From NCBI RefSeq assembly GCF_001989995.2, contig NZ_JAHGUP010000039.1:1-64000 (forward strand): a stretch of DNA of 64,000 nucleotides. Reading direction: 5' to 3'. This document shows, piece by piece, positions 46,571-57,676 of this stretch. Position 1 is the stretch's first letter. Each line of letters opens with the position of its first letter. Origin of the DNA: Vibrio anguillarum. GTDB lineage: Bacteria > Pseudomonadota > Gammaproteobacteria > Enterobacterales > Vibrionaceae. A program made the position numbers and the translations under genes. The notes under the pieces are model-generated. The model was not told the origin of the DNA. It searched no databases and saw only the letters and a program-made list of their open reading frames with translations.

Positions 46571-46948
46571 TTACAGGGTGATAAGAAATTCATCTGGTTT
46601 TGTATTTTTTATCAAAGATTGGCTTTTATTTTGAATCAATTGGATCTGTTCAGAATCCAACGCATACGGCATTACTAATTTTAGCTCTTCAATCCCCTCT
46701 AATTTCGCCAATCTCACCAGTGAAATTAAATTCGCTTCATCACTACGGCGTGTTGATAACGACTTCAACGCCATTTCCCATAAGCGATCCTCTGGGCTTG
46801 ATAATTCTTTAATGCTGTCTTTCCATACCGTACCAAAAATCGGTGCAAATGACGTCATGGCTTCGAGGAATGTCCATTTCTTCTTACATGACGCACCAAG
46901 AAATGTAGTGTAATCAAACACCACCCGTCTCCTTTCTTGTTTATTCAT
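46571..46948 (-). CDS. Hypothetical protein, 125 aa
   Basis: I do not recognise this protein. It is small, basic at the N-terminus and predicted all-helical, with no signal peptide, membrane segment or Cys motif beyond a single GASCKKKW. The ATG at 46948 follows GGGGGACAAA. A TTG five codons upstream is also open. Its C-terminal part (LVRLAKLEGIEELKLVMPYAL) is Leu-rich, resembling short helical repeats. It lies alone between purC and maeA, divergent from maeA. Confidence 0.65.
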   Translation of the reverse strand: MNKQERRRVVFDYTTFLGASCKKKWTFLEAMTSFAPIFGTVWKDSIKELSSPEDRLWEMALKSLSTRRSDEANLISLVRLAKLEGIEELKLVMPYALDSEQIQLIQNKSQSLIKNTKPDEFLITL

Positions 46949-47386
46949 TTTGTCCCCCGACAAATTGGCAGCACACTGTACTCAATATCATCCATGATTG
47001 TTCATATAGCAATAGGATATAAAAAAACAGTCTTTTATGCCTTAAAACCGAATGGATTGGCTATATCAAAACCAGGTTTGTAACAAGGCATAAACAGACT
47101 TACTGACATATGTGTCTGATTGATTAATATTTCAAACCGTGAACAAAAAGTCGCTTTATCACTTAAAGTGATCATCGCTCAACACTACTTTTGAAATCTC
47201 TGCTTAGGGAGACCAATAGACAAAAATGTGTACATTGGCACCCTCAGCAATTAACACGGAGAATTCTACCGTTTTTATCGGCATTCTTCAGTATTCTGTG
47301 CCATGTGTCGCCGCTCGTCTATTTACAATCTCATGAGTAAACCGTTATCATTTTTGAGTTCCCTTCTACCCTAAAATAGGCCGACA
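46949..47386. other. Region upstream of maeA
   Basis: This 438-bp gap carries the maeA promoter. The perfect 15-nt palindrome ATCACTTAAAGTGAT lies at 47158-47172, about 215 bp before the maeA ATG, and could be an operator. No further gene is visible. An A/T-rich stretch of mixed tracts surrounds the palindrome. Confidence 0.45.
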
Positions 47387-49075
47387 ATGAATAATGATAA
47401 ACGCCCTCTTTATATTCCCTATGCGGGCCCCGCTCTACTCAGCACGCCTTTGCTCAATAAAGGCAGTGCATTTTGTGCTGAAGAGCGCAGTTCCTTCAAC
47501 TTAGAAGGCCTGCTTCCTGAAACGACGGAAACGATACAAGAACAAGTTGTTCGCGCATACCAACAATACTGCAGCTTTGAAAGTGATATGGATAAGCATA
47601 TCTATCTACGTAATATTCAAGATACCAACGAAACCTTATTCTATCGTTTAGTACAAAACCACATCACTGAGATGATGCCCATCATCTACACACCAACGGT
47701 GGGTGCCGCGTGTGAAAACTTTTCAAATATTTATCGTCGCGGCCGCGGTCTGTTTATTTCCTTTCCAAATCGAGATCGCATCGATGACTTACTCAATAAT
47801 GCAGCGAACCATAACGTAAAAGTTATCGTAGTGACCGATGGTGAACGCATTCTCGGCTTGGGTGACCAAGGAATTGGCGGTATGGGTATTCCTATCGGCA
47901 AACTGGCACTTTATACCGCATGTGGTGGTATTAGCCCTGCTTATACTTTACCGGTCGTGCTCGATGTCGGAACCAATAACCCACAGCGCTTGGCTGACCC
48001 GATGTACATGGGCTGGCGTCACCCTCGGATTACCGGGGCCGAATATGATGCGTTTGTAGAAGAGTTCATCCAAGCGGTGCAACGTCGCTGGCCTGATGCA
48101 TTGATCCAATTTGAAGATTTTGCACAAAAGAACGCAATGCCACTATTAGAGCGTTATAAAAACCGTATTTGTTGTTTTAACGATGACATTCAAGGCACTG
48201 CGGCGGTGACTGTAGGTTCGCTATTGGCCGCATGCAAAGCCGCGGGCAGTCAACTCTCCGAGCAGCGTATCGCTTTTCTTGGTGCGGGCTCTGCAGGCTG
48301 TGGTATTGCCGAAGCAATCATCGCGCAAATGGTATCAGAAGGTATTTCAGATGCTCAAGCTCGTTCTCAAGTCTATATGGTTGACCGCTGGGGTCTGCTG
48401 CAAGAAGGAATGCCTAACCTACTTGATTTCCAACAGCGCCTCGTGCAAAAAAACAAAGACACGCATGATTGGAATACAGAAGGTAATGGTTTCTCATTAT
48501 TGGAAGTAATGAAAAATGGCAAGCCAACGGTGTTGGTTGGTGTTTCTGGGGCTCCGGGACTATTCAGTGAAGAGATTATCACAGAGATGCATAAACACTG
48601 CCCACGCCCGATTATTTTCCCACTATCGAACCCAACTAGCCGTGTTGAAGCGACGCCCAATGACATTATCCGTTGGACCAACGGTGAAGCACTCGTCGCC
48701 ACAGGCAGCCCGTTTGCTCCCGTGTTGCATAACGGTAAAACCTACCCAATTGCGCAATGCAACAATAGCTATATTTTCCCTGGTATCGGCTTAGGCGTAC
48801 TGGCGGTCAATGCTCGTCGAGTTACTGATGAGATGCTGATGGAATCAAGCCGTGCACTCGCCAACTGTTCGCCTCTGGCGCTTAATGGGCATGGTGCGTT
48901 ACTTCCACCACTGGAAGCCATTCACTCCGTTTCCAAGAAAATTGCGTTTGCGGTAGCGAAAAAAGCAATTGAGCAAGGCGTTGCACTGGAGATCCCAGAT
49001 GATGTGTTAGAAACCGCCATTGAGCAGCATTTTTGGCAGCCAGTATACCGTCGCTACAAACGCACTGCTTTCTAA
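47387..49075 (+). CDS. maeA: NAD-dependent malic enzyme
   Basis: MaeA (SfcA) decarboxylates malate to pyruvate with NAD, linking the TCA cycle and gluconeogenesis. The 562-aa chain has the malic signature [16 protein letters not shown] region followed by [18 protein letters not shown], the metal/substrate-binding [18 protein letters not shown], and a Rossmann [10 protein letters not shown] (near 310). The length and lack of a C-terminal phosphotransacetylase domain exclude MaeB. It lies in a single-gene unit ending at an intrinsic terminator. Confidence 0.96.
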   Translation: MNNDKRPLYIPYAGPALLSTPLLNKGSAFCAEERSSFNLEGLLPETTETIQEQVVRAYQQYCSFESDMDKHIYLRNIQDTNETLFYRLVQNHITEMMPIIYTPTVGAACENFSNIYRRGRGLFISFPNRDRIDDLLNNAANHNVKVIVVTDGERILGLGDQGIGGMGIPIGKLALYTACGGISPAYTLPVVLDVGTNNPQRLADPMYMGWRHPRITGAEYDAFVEEFIQAVQRRWPDALIQFEDFAQKNAMPLLERYKNRICCFNDDIQGTAAVTVGSLLAACKAAGSQLSEQRIAFLGAGSAGCGIAEAIIAQMVSEGISDAQARSQVYMVDRWGLLQEGMPNLLDFQQRLVQKNKDTHDWNTEGNGFSLLEVMKNGKPTVLVGVSGAPGLFSEEIITEMHKHCPRPIIFPLSNPTSRVEATPNDIIRWTNGEALVATGSPFAPVLHNGKTYPIAQCNNSYIFPGIGLGVLAVNARRVTDEMLMESSRALANCSPLALNGHGALLPPLEAIHSVSKKIAFAVAKKAIEQGVALEIPDDVLETAIEQHFWQPVYRRYKRTAF

Positions 49076-49088
49076 GCTCCTACTCTGC

Positions 49089-49126
49089 TGCCCCTAAGCT
49101 TCGGCTGATGTTTAGGGGCTTTTTCT
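49089..49126 (+). terminator. maeA terminator
   Basis: An 8-bp stem GCCCCTAA/TTAGGGGC with a 14-nt loop ends in TTTTTC. It lies only 11 bp before the start of the next gene. Confidence 0.85.
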
Positions 49127-49136
49127 GTGAGTCAAT

Positions 49137-49460
49137 ATGATGAACTTTTTAGCGCCCGTAGGGCATTACTTATCACCGTATTTAACGGAGATATCAACCG
49201 CATTGATCGCTTGTTTGCTCGTGATGCTCGGTGGAGAGATTAACGCCGCGATGCGCAAGCTAATGCGCAACCAACACTTTGTCGTTCGCACATTTACGTT
49301 TATATTGATTAACGCTTTCGGCTACGGTTTGGTGATCATCAAAGCGAGCCCTTACCTTGCTCGGACACTTTCGCAGTTAGAATCAGGCATGATGTTTAGC
49401 ATTATTATGCTCTGCTTTATAGCTATCGGGATCTGGGCACAAAGGAACCGTCAAATTTAG
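49137..49460 (+). CDS. DUF3392 family membrane protein
   Basis: This 107-aa inner-membrane protein has three hydrophobic segments (about 17-36, 53-70 and 84-102) and matches the DUF3392 family found in vibrios and relatives. The conserved GGEINAAMRKLMR follows the first segment. The function is unknown. Two consecutive ATGs are possible. The stop overlaps the start GTG of the SanA-like gene by 1 bp, so the two are coupled. Confidence 0.85.
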   Translation: MMNFLAPVGHYLSPYLTEISTALIACLLVMLGGEINAAMRKLMRNQHFVVRTFTFILINAFGYGLVIIKASPYLARTLSQLESGMMFSIIMLCFIAIGIWAQRNRQI

Positions 49461-50182
49461 TGTTAAAATTTTCATCTTCAAATCACTCTCGCCCTGTTTG
49501 GAAAAAGCGGGTTCACACGCTGCTTCGCTACGTGTCTATACTGTTGTTCATTTCAAGCCTTTTTGTGCTTGGCATTGATCGCTGGGTCAGTTGGCAGGCC
49601 GAAAAACAAATCGTCACCGAGCAAAATCAAGTCGGTCAATTCCAAGTCGCTGTTGTACTTGGAACCAGTAAGTACTTGGGCAAGACGCTCAATGACTATT
49701 ATACCCACCGAATTGAAGCCGCGATCGCTTTGTATGAACAAGGCAAGGTAAAAGGATTTTTACTCAGTGGTGATAATGCTCACCGTTCGTACAATGAACC
49801 GTGGACGATGAAACGCGATCTGCTGCGCGCAGGGATCCCGAGTGAACATATTTACTTAGATTATGCAGGGTTTCGTACTTTGGACTCCATTGTTCGCGCA
49901 AAACGTATCTTCGAAACCGACAATTTTTTGATCATTTCTCAACAATTTCATTGTGAGCGAGCACTCTTTATTGCCAACTACCATAACATTAATGCTCAGT
50001 GTTTAGCGGTTGCAGGGCCAACAACTCGTTCTGGTTTTAAAGTGAGGCTGCGTGAGGTCTTTGCTCGTACGAAAGCATTTTTAGATCTCTATATCACGAA
50101 TACTCAACCTAAATTTTTAGGTCCCAAAGAGCCAATTGTGATCGAAGAGTTACCCTTAGAGCCAACCGAAGATGAAAGCTAA
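49460..50182 (+). CDS. SanA/ElyC/YdcF family envelope protein (DUF218)
   Basis: This 240-aa protein has one N-terminal membrane helix (about 21-38) and a periplasmic DUF218 domain. Family motifs are VVLGTSKYLG, LLSGDN, and a later ISQQFHCERALFIA. E. coli SanA influences envelope permeability to vancomycin. The start is GTG overlapping the DUF3392 stop. It is close to SanA by length and single anchor, but I do not separate it from other family members. Confidence 0.85.
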   Translation: MLKFSSSNHSRPVWKKRVHTLLRYVSILLFISSLFVLGIDRWVSWQAEKQIVTEQNQVGQFQVAVVLGTSKYLGKTLNDYYTHRIEAAIALYEQGKVKGFLLSGDNAHRSYNEPWTMKRDLLRAGIPSEHIYLDYAGFRTLDSIVRAKRIFETDNFLIISQQFHCERALFIANYHNINAQCLAVAGPTTRSGFKVRLREVFARTKAFLDLYITNTQPKFLGPKEPIVIEELPLEPTEDES

Positions 50183-50237
50183 AAGAGGCACTACGCCCCA
50201 GAAACCTTTCCTTCGACAGATTTCCGGGCCACTTTGG

Positions 50238-51467
50238 TTACGCTAATGTGGATAAGACATCAAACAAAGCGTCAATTTCACTGCGCGTGTTGTAGTGCAT
50301 AAAACCGATACGGACAACTCCACCGCTGTTTTCAAGATCTAACTGACGCACTAAACCAAGCGCATAGAAATGCCCATTCCACACACAAATATTATGCTCG
50401 CCCAATGTTTTGGCCACAAATTCTGGGTGGTGATTAGCTAAGCGAATGGCAAAGGTCGGTGTACGTAGCTCACTGTTAGCCTTGATCAGGCCATAGAGCT
50501 TAGCCGAACTCAATCCTTTAAGTTTATACAGAAAATACTCACTTAATTGGCGTTCATGCTGGTTGTATTGAATGAAACTATCGATCAAACGCTCTCTTAA
50601 CGAGCCACTCACGTCTCCCCATTGCGCCAAATATTCCACTGCAGCAATCACGCCTGCCAAACCTTCAAAACTCTGCGTACCCGTTTCAAAACGTCCCGGA
50701 CCAATATTGGTTGCAGGTTCAACTTTGTAGGGTTTAAGTGCATGTAACCACTGCGAAGCGATATAAGCGATACCAACGTGTGGACCAAAAAACTTATATG
50801 CCGAACAGGTTAAAAAATCACAGCCTAATTCTTGTACATCAATCAAATGGTGCGGAGCATAGTGAACGGCATCCACATACACCATCGCGCCGACTTGATG
50901 CGCCGTATCCACAATGCGTTTAACATCGACAATAGATCCTGTGGTATTCGAAGCATAAGTGACCGCTACCAGCTTTGTTTTAGGATTGAGCAATGACAGT
51001 AAGTGCTCAATATCCAAAGTACAATCTTGTTGGTTCACCTTTACCTGGTGCACTGTAACGTGCTTATCCTGCGCCGCTTGCTGCCAACTGGAGACATTGG
51101 AGTAATGGTCAAGCGCAGTAACAATCACTTCATCGCCCGCTTGCCAATCTCGGCTAATAGCTCGACTTAGCTGAAAAGTCAACGAGGTCATATTCGCGCC
51201 AAATACAATATTTCCTGATGACTCAGCGTTCAGAAGCGCTTGCACCGACTCACGAGCCTGCTGCATTAAATCAGTGGTGATTTGGCTTGAAAAATAGTGT
51301 CCGCCCAAATTAGAGTTAAAATGGCCCAGATATTCACTCATTTTGTCTATTACCGACTTAGGTACTTGCGAGCCACCTGGACCATCTAAGAAACTCACTG
51401 ACTTACCATGATATTTTTGCGACAAAGCACTAAACTGCGTACGCACTTTTTCAGGAGTGAAGATCAT
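50238..51467 (-). CDS. PLP-dependent cysteine desulfurase-like enzyme, VC1184 subfamily
   Basis: This 409-aa fold type I PLP protein belongs to the class V aminotransferase group. The PLP lysine is in SAYKFFGPHVG (about residue 225) and the cofactor Asp in VYVDAVHYAPHH. Sulfurtransferases carry an active Cys in an RxGxHCA motif; here the same place reads CVWNGHFYALG, so the Cys is absent and desulfurase action is unlikely. It matches the profile that was named after V. cholerae VC1184. The ATG at 51467 is better spaced from AAGG than the one at 51476. It overlaps the dioxygenase gene upstream by 17 bp. Confidence 0.85.
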   Translation of the reverse strand: MIFTPEKVRTQFSALSQKYHGKSVSFLDGPGGSQVPKSVIDKMSEYLGHFNSNLGGHYFSSQITTDLMQQARESVQALLNAESSGNIVFGANMTSLTFQLSRAISRDWQAGDEVIVTALDHYSNVSSWQQAAQDKHVTVHQVKVNQQDCTLDIEHLLSLLNPKTKLVAVTYASNTTGSIVDVKRIVDTAHQVGAMVYVDAVHYAPHHLIDVQELGCDFLTCSAYKFFGPHVGIAYIASQWLHALKPYKVEPATNIGPGRFETGTQSFEGLAGVIAAVEYLAQWGDVSGSLRERLIDSFIQYNQHERQLSEYFLYKLKGLSSAKLYGLIKANSELRTPTFAIRLANHHPEFVAKTLGEHNICVWNGHFYALGLVRQLDLENSGGVVRIGFMHYNTRSEIDALFDVLSTLA

Positions 51468-52107
51468 TTCGGCCATCCTTAGCGGTTAACACAAAAACAT
51501 CCATATGACCTTCTTGCCCATGCTCAATCGAGCGAATAGGACAAGCGTTATGCCATAACTTACTGTCCGCGAGCATCGCAATCTCACCATTTTCTAACAC
51601 TTTCCGAAAGAAAGGGGCTTCATTGCAGTCTTGATAAAGCATAATTTCACCGCCGACGATGTTGTGGCGATTCACCCCCACCAACGCAATATGATCAAAA
51701 CCATCTTGATGGACACCTTCTGGCGCGACTTGCGTCTCATCAAACACAGCAGCAATTCGGATCTGATGGATTTCAATCTCTTGCCCATTAGGCAGACCAT
51801 TCGTACTCACAAACACCTCGCACACTTCTCTCATCCCCTCACTTTGTAACGTAGAGGGTAAAATAGGATCGAAATAACGCTTAATGTTGCCTTGAAAATG
51901 ATTGATTTGATCGGTTTGCATAAAGTCATGCTTGTCCAACGCCTCGACTTTCCCTTTGCTAAATTGAACCACAGAGTAGCGCCGTAAACGATACTGACCA
52001 TCAGCATGCTCCGTATGTGGTAATTGCGCAAAGGAGGGAGCAAGTTGTTGAATCGCTTTTTGACTTAATTGCGTAATCTGTAAAGTGTTTTCGTGTACAG
52101 CTAACAT
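51451..52107 (-). CDS. 2-oxoglutarate/Fe(II)-dependent dioxygenase family protein
   Basis: This 218-aa cytoplasmic protein resembles the PF10014-type 2OG-Fe dioxygenases, a family that includes L-isoleucine and other free-amino-acid hydroxylases. The H-x-D metal motif is H133-x-D135 in GVHQDGFDH, with a distal His near residue 186 in KLWHNA. The chosen ATG at 52107 follows AAGGAGCTGGTG; a GTG one codon earlier is possible. It starts the two-gene operon with the PLP enzyme. The substrate is unknown. Confidence 0.8.
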   Translation of the reverse strand: MLAVHENTLQITQLSQKAIQQLAPSFAQLPHTEHADGQYRLRRYSVVQFSKGKVEALDKHDFMQTDQINHFQGNIKRYFDPILPSTLQSEGMREVCEVFVSTNGLPNGQEIEIHQIRIAAVFDETQVAPEGVHQDGFDHIALVGVNRHNIVGGEIMLYQDCNEAPFFRKVLENGEIAMLADSKLWHNACPIRSIEHGQEGHMDVFVLTAKDGRNDLHS

Positions 52108-52627
52108 CACCAGCTCCTTAATTAAATGATTGGATACATTAAATTAACAATTAATTTACATTAAGGATACGCACTAATATTGCACATTCAAGTAAAAATG
52201 AATGTTATATCTGTATGTGACTAGCAATATAAAATTTAATACTTAAATAATCAAAAAAATAAGAATTAACATCCAATAGCGAGCATGACACATAGCGATT
52301 TTTAGACAAGCTCACTACTTCAAGATTAATAAGCTTTTAAAAACAATGAATTACCAACATTAGGATGATGTAGGAATGGTATGTAGACCATGGGCGGGTT
52401 TAAAGGAAATATCAGTAACTAATTTATCAGCTCGATTCGACTAAATTTAGCATGTATTAATCCATGAGCCATATAGCATCTCATTAACTCGAAATTAGCA
52501 CCATTTAAGTAGTAAGCCATGCCAAAAATTAGACTAAAGTTAATACTAGATCATCAAACTAATTGATATATTTGACTATTAAGACTTAGTTGAAACATCG
52601 CTCAGCTGATAAGGAGATCCTCAACTC
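52108..52627. other. AT-rich region between dioxygenase and diguanylate cyclase genes
   Basis: This 520-bp gap is divergent and should hold two promoters. It is very AT-rich. An inverted repeat AAATTAA-CAA-TTAATTT lies at about 52140-52156 near the dioxygenase start. No gene or RNA element is evident. GATAAGGAGATCC upstream of the cyclase GTG is its ribosome site at slightly long distance. Confidence 0.45.
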
Positions 52628-54658
52628 GTGAACTCTAGTATTAAAGTCACACTGTGGACTTTCATCGCATTAGGTTTCAGTGTAATCAATGCCTATGCGG
52701 CTATGGATCCTAAAGATAAATTTCTCCAAGCATTGGAGGGCATTGAGCAGATCACCTATTCACTACCGATCAAGGCAAAAGCACAAATTAGTGAACTAGA
52801 AGAAGACTACATCATATTGTCACAGCCTTCCGCTCTCGTTGTACGTTACTATTTGGCCAAAGCCACTGTATATGGGCTACTAGAGGAATATGATAGGAGC
52901 TTAGAAGCGGCACAATTAGGATTAAAGCGAACAGAACACACCAACGTTGAAACGCTCACTCTCAAACTAAGAGAGATTCAAGCTTTACGGCACCAAAAAG
53001 TCGACGTGTTGCCGAAACTTGACGCACTGTTAGTTGAAGCAGGAAACGATCACAATGCACAAATCGAATCAGAAGTATTACTAGCTAAAAGCCTCTATTA
53101 CCAAGAGCAAGGCGAGTTTAAAAAATCGTACGCCGCAATAATGACCTCAATTGATACAGCAAAATCAATAGATAACAAAGAGTTAATGGAGAGAATATCT
53201 CACGGTCTAGGTCAAATACTGGTTCAGCTACAAGATTTTGATCGTTCACAGCTGTTACTTGAAAATTCCTACAGTTACTTCAAGCAGCGTAAAATGTCTT
53301 ATAGCCAGTTGGTTAGCTTACTCGACATCTCTAAGTTGCAAGAGTCACGTAATCAAATCACGGCGGCGATCGAAACCTATAAAACCGCACTCAAGCTGGC
53401 ACAAATACTGGGTGACGGGCGACATCGCTTTCGTATTAACATTGAACTTGCACGGCTTTATCGAGATACCAACAACCGTGATCAAATGCGCTTTTTCTTG
53501 AAAAAAGCGGAGGAACTGCAGTACCGAGAAAGCCAACCAGGCTACCTTGCCACTTTTCAGCTATTACAAACACAAGATCTATTGGAACAAAAACGCTACG
53601 GTGAAGTGATTGAATTTGTAGAACCACTCATTGCGCATATCAAACAAAGATCAAATCTACTTATTCAACAGATAGAGTTGTTAAAAGTGGCAGCACAGGC
53701 TTATGCTGGGCAAAATAACTACAAACAAGCCTATGAAACTTATGATTTTTATCATTTACGATCGCTCACACTTCGCAATGTTGAACAGATAGAGAACTTA
53801 CAGAGACAACAAATGTTGTTTGATCTTGAGCGTCTACAATATGAAAATCAGGATCTAAACTGGAACAACGTACTTCAAAAGCTAGAGATTGAAAACCATC
53901 AGAAAACGTTTCATCTATTAGGTGAAATCGTCTTTTTCCTTGCTCTTGCATTAATCGGATTATTGGTCATATTTATCTGGGCCAACCGCTCTCGCATCAA
54001 AATGGGCATGCTTGCCAAAACGGACACCTTGACTGGCTTGTATAATCGACGCTACATGGAAGAACGATTTGCAAAACATCAATCCAAATCTTACCAAAAT
54101 AGTAGCGAAGCGCTTATTAAACTCGCACAACGGATTTTGATGTGGCAACAGACTTGGTTCAAAGGTCAATCTTCACCTAAAAAAAACGCCGAACCATTCG
54201 ACTCAGCGCAATTAGACGAACAAATCCAACATAATGAAGATGCAAAACCGATTAGCCTTATTTTGACCGATATTGATTATTTTAAAGTCATTAATGACAC
54301 TTATGGTCACGCCTTCGGCGATCAAGTATTAGTGGAAATTGCCGCTATCTTTAAGTCATCGGTACGCTCTTCCGATGTTGTCGCTCGCTACGGTGGGGAA
54401 GAGTTTCTCATCTTACTACCCGACACTGACTTAAGCGTCGCTAGCGAAATTGCCGAAACCTTACGCCGAAAAATTGAAGACCACGATTTTGTAACCGAAT
54501 CACGAGAATCGGTATCCGTCACTTCGAGTTTTGGCGTGTTGACCGCAACGAATACGGATTTAGACCTCCAAGCATTGTGTGAAGAAGTCGACCAACTGCT
54601 TTATGCAGCTAAAGCCAGCGGCCGAAATTGCTTAAAAACACGTTGGCTGACTTATTAG
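52628..54658 (+). CDS. Diguanylate cyclase with periplasmic TPR sensor
   Basis: This 676-aa membrane protein has a signal sequence (about 1-24), a large periplasmic region with TPR-like helical repeats (about 30-400), one membrane helix (about 433-453) and a cytoplasmic GGDEF domain. The active site is GGEEF (589-593) and an RSSD inhibitory I-site lies five residues before it, so it is probably active and product-inhibited. A polar insert of about 55 residues separates LTGLYNRRYM from LTDIDYFKVIND, longer than usual. The start is GTG with AAGGAG 12 bases upstream. Confidence 0.9.
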   Translation: MNSSIKVTLWTFIALGFSVINAYAAMDPKDKFLQALEGIEQITYSLPIKAKAQISELEEDYIILSQPSALVVRYYLAKATVYGLLEEYDRSLEAAQLGLKRTEHTNVETLTLKLREIQALRHQKVDVLPKLDALLVEAGNDHNAQIESEVLLAKSLYYQEQGEFKKSYAAIMTSIDTAKSIDNKELMERISHGLGQILVQLQDFDRSQLLLENSYSYFKQRKMSYSQLVSLLDISKLQESRNQITAAIETYKTALKLAQILGDGRHRFRINIELARLYRDTNNRDQMRFFLKKAEELQYRESQPGYLATFQLLQTQDLLEQKRYGEVIEFVEPLIAHIKQRSNLLIQQIELLKVAAQAYAGQNNYKQAYETYDFYHLRSLTLRNVEQIENLQRQQMLFDLERLQYENQDLNWNNVLQKLEIENHQKTFHLLGEIVFFLALALIGLLVIFIWANRSRIKMGMLAKTDTLTGLYNRRYMEERFAKHQSKSYQNSSEALIKLAQRILMWQQTWFKGQSSPKKNAEPFDSAQLDEQIQHNEDAKPISLILTDIDYFKVINDTYGHAFGDQVLVEIAAIFKSSVRSSDVVARYGGEEFLILLPDTDLSVASEIAETLRRKIEDHDFVTESRESVSVTSSFGVLTATNTDLDLQALCEEVDQLLYAAKASGRNCLKTRWLTY

Positions 54659-54728
54659 CCAAGTCCCATCATTGCTTAGTTTGGCTATATAACGATTATT
54701 TCTAAGCTAGCCCATGTAATCGCTTTAA

Positions 54729-55751
<1,023 letters not shown>

Positions 55752-55804
55752 GCATGAACGGCAAGTAAGCAAAAGGTTATTTTCCAGTTTTATAACAAAA
55801 CCCT

Positions 55805-55840
55805 ACAGCCCGGTGGTATATCCATCGGGCTTTATTTTGT
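55805..55840 (+). terminator. trxB terminator
   Basis: A 10-bp stem AGCCCGGTGG/CCATCGGGCT with one G:U-type mismatch and a TATAT loop is followed by TTATTTTGT. Confidence 0.8.
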
Positions 55841-55888
55841 ATACTACCGCCCTTCCGTTTACATAATAATTCTCATTAAGCCTTCGAA

Positions 55889-57676
55889 ATGGATAAGAAA
55901 AAGCAACGTAGCTTGAATAATTGGCTCAAACAGCAAAGTAAACTGGCAAAACGCTGGTTAATGATTGCTGTTGGCCTTGGCGTATTATCAAGTGTGTTTT
56001 TGCTGGCTCAGGCCGCACTCCTCGCCTCCATTCTGCATCAACTGATTATTGAACAAGTTGATAAAGCAGAGCTCATTCCCTATTTTCTTGGTTTGGTGGT
56101 GACGATTGCCGCACGTGCCGCGTGCGCATGGGGGCGTGAAATTGCGGGTTTTCGCTGCGGAGAGCAGATCCGCATTTATATCCGTCAGTTAATACTGGAT
56201 AAAGTTCGCGAGTTGGGCCCTGCTTACATTAAAGGTAAACCTGCCGGTGCATGGGCAACATTACTGCTTGAACAAGTCGAAAACATGCAGGACTTTTTTG
56301 CGCGCTATTTACCGCAGATGTCATTATCTGTGTTGATCCCGTTTATGATTTTGATTGTGGTCTTTCCCGTCAACTGGGCGGCGGGTTTGATTTTCTTAAT
56401 CACCGCACCCTTAGTGCCGCTGTTTATGGCCTTAGTCGGTATGAAAGCAGCCGATGCTAATCGTAAAAATTTCAAAGCTCTGCAGCGGTTATCTGGTCAC
56501 TTTTATGATCGCCTGCAGTCGATGACTACAATACGCCTATTCAACCGCACACAAGCCGAAGCCGATCAGCTTAAAGGCGCTTCTGAAGTCTTTCGCACTC
56601 GCACAATGGATGTATTGAAAATCGCCTTTCTATCATCAGCAGTGTTAGAATTTTTCACCTCGATATCGATCGCCATCACCGCCGTTTACTTTGGTTTTAG
56701 CTTTATTGGCGAGTTGAATTTCGGCTACTACGGTACAGCCGTAACTCTATTTTCCGGCCTATTTATCTTGATCCTTGCGCCTGAGTTTTATCAACCATTA
56801 CGTGATTTGGGCACCTTTTATCACGCCAAACAACAAGCTGTCGGCGCGGCTGAAAGCATTGTCGAGTTTTTGGAAACAGACATCAGCAAGGTGAAATCAG
56901 GATCTATCTCGCTCGACGGTGCACAGCAGATTGGCATTGTAGCGCAAGATCTCGAAGTGTTTAGTCCAGAAGGAAAACGCTTGGTCGGTCCAATTTCATT
57001 TACGTTAGATAACCATTCAACCACTGCGCTTGTCGGGCCAAGCGGTGCAGGTAAAACCAGCTTAGTAAACGCCATTTTAGGCTTCATGCCTTACCAAGGC
57101 AGTTTGAAAATCAATGGTATTGAACTGAGCGATCTTGAGCATACCAGCTGGCGTAAGCAGATCAGTTGGGTTGGGCAAAACCCACTATTGGTACACGGAA
57201 CCATCATTGAGAATATCAGCCTCGGCAAGCATGACATGAGTGACGAAGCGCTTCATTCGGCTTTAGACAATGCCTATGCGGCTGAATTTGTCGACAAACA
57301 TGGTTTGGATTACGCCATCACCGATCGATCCGGTGGATTATCTGTCGGACAAGCTCAGCGAATTGCACTTGCTCGCGCGCTGCTACAAAACGGCAATTTT
57401 TGGCTACTTGATGAACCAACCGCCAGCTTAGATGCCCGCAGCGAACAGTTAGTGATGCAAGGTTTGAACCGCCAAATTCAACACCACACCGCTTTAATCG
57501 TGACGCACCAATTAGCACCATTAAAATCGGTGCAACAGATTTTGGTGATGCAAAATGGGGCGATAGTTCAAACAGGCGATTACAACACACTCAGCCAGCA
57601 AAAGGGTCTGTTTTCAGATATGTTACAAGCTAATCAAGCGCTTGATGAAGCCAATAAGGGGAACCTTGATGCGTGA
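55889..57676 (+). CDS. cydD: Thiol reductant ABC exporter subunit CydD
   Basis: CydD pairs with CydC to export cysteine and glutathione to the periplasm, needed for cytochrome bd assembly. The 595-aa half transporter has six helices (about 20-330) and an ATPase domain with Walker A GPSGAGKTSL, a LSVGQ signature (in place of LSGGQ), and Walker B FWLLDEPTASLD. Its last 8 bases overlap the cydC start. No cydAB genes are in the window. Confidence 0.97.
   Translation: MDKKKQRSLNNWLKQQSKLAKRWLMIAVGLGVLSSVFLLAQAALLASILHQLIIEQVDKAELIPYFLGLVVTIAARAACAWGREIAGFRCGEQIRIYIRQLILDKVRELGPAYIKGKPAGAWATLLLEQVENMQDFFARYLPQMSLSVLIPFMILIVVFPVNWAAGLIFLITAPLVPLFMALVGMKAADANRKNFKALQRLSGHFYDRLQSMTTIRLFNRTQAEADQLKGASEVFRTRTMDVLKIAFLSSAVLEFFTSISIAITAVYFGFSFIGELNFGYYGTAVTLFSGLFILILAPEFYQPLRDLGTFYHAKQQAVGAAESIVEFLETDISKVKSGSISLDGAQQIGIVAQDLEVFSPEGKRLVGPISFTLDNHSTTALVGPSGAGKTSLVNAILGFMPYQGSLKINGIELSDLEHTSWRKQISWVGQNPLLVHGTIIENISLGKHDMSDEALHSALDNAYAAEFVDKHGLDYAITDRSGGLSVGQAQRIALARALLQNGNFWLLDEPTASLDARSEQLVMQGLNRQIQHHTALIVTHQLAPLKSVQQILVMQNGAIVQTGDYNTLSQQKGLFSDMLQANQALDEANKGNLDA

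Noticed and set aside
47234..47250. Sigma-54-like TTGGCAC-N-GC element before maeA
   Set aside because: Only 8 bases separate the GG and GC dinucleotides where 10 are needed.
50238..51467. Simple call of cysteine desulfurase (IscS/SufS)
   Set aside because: The RxGxHCA-type cysteine is absent and the genes around it are not iron-sulfur assembly genes.
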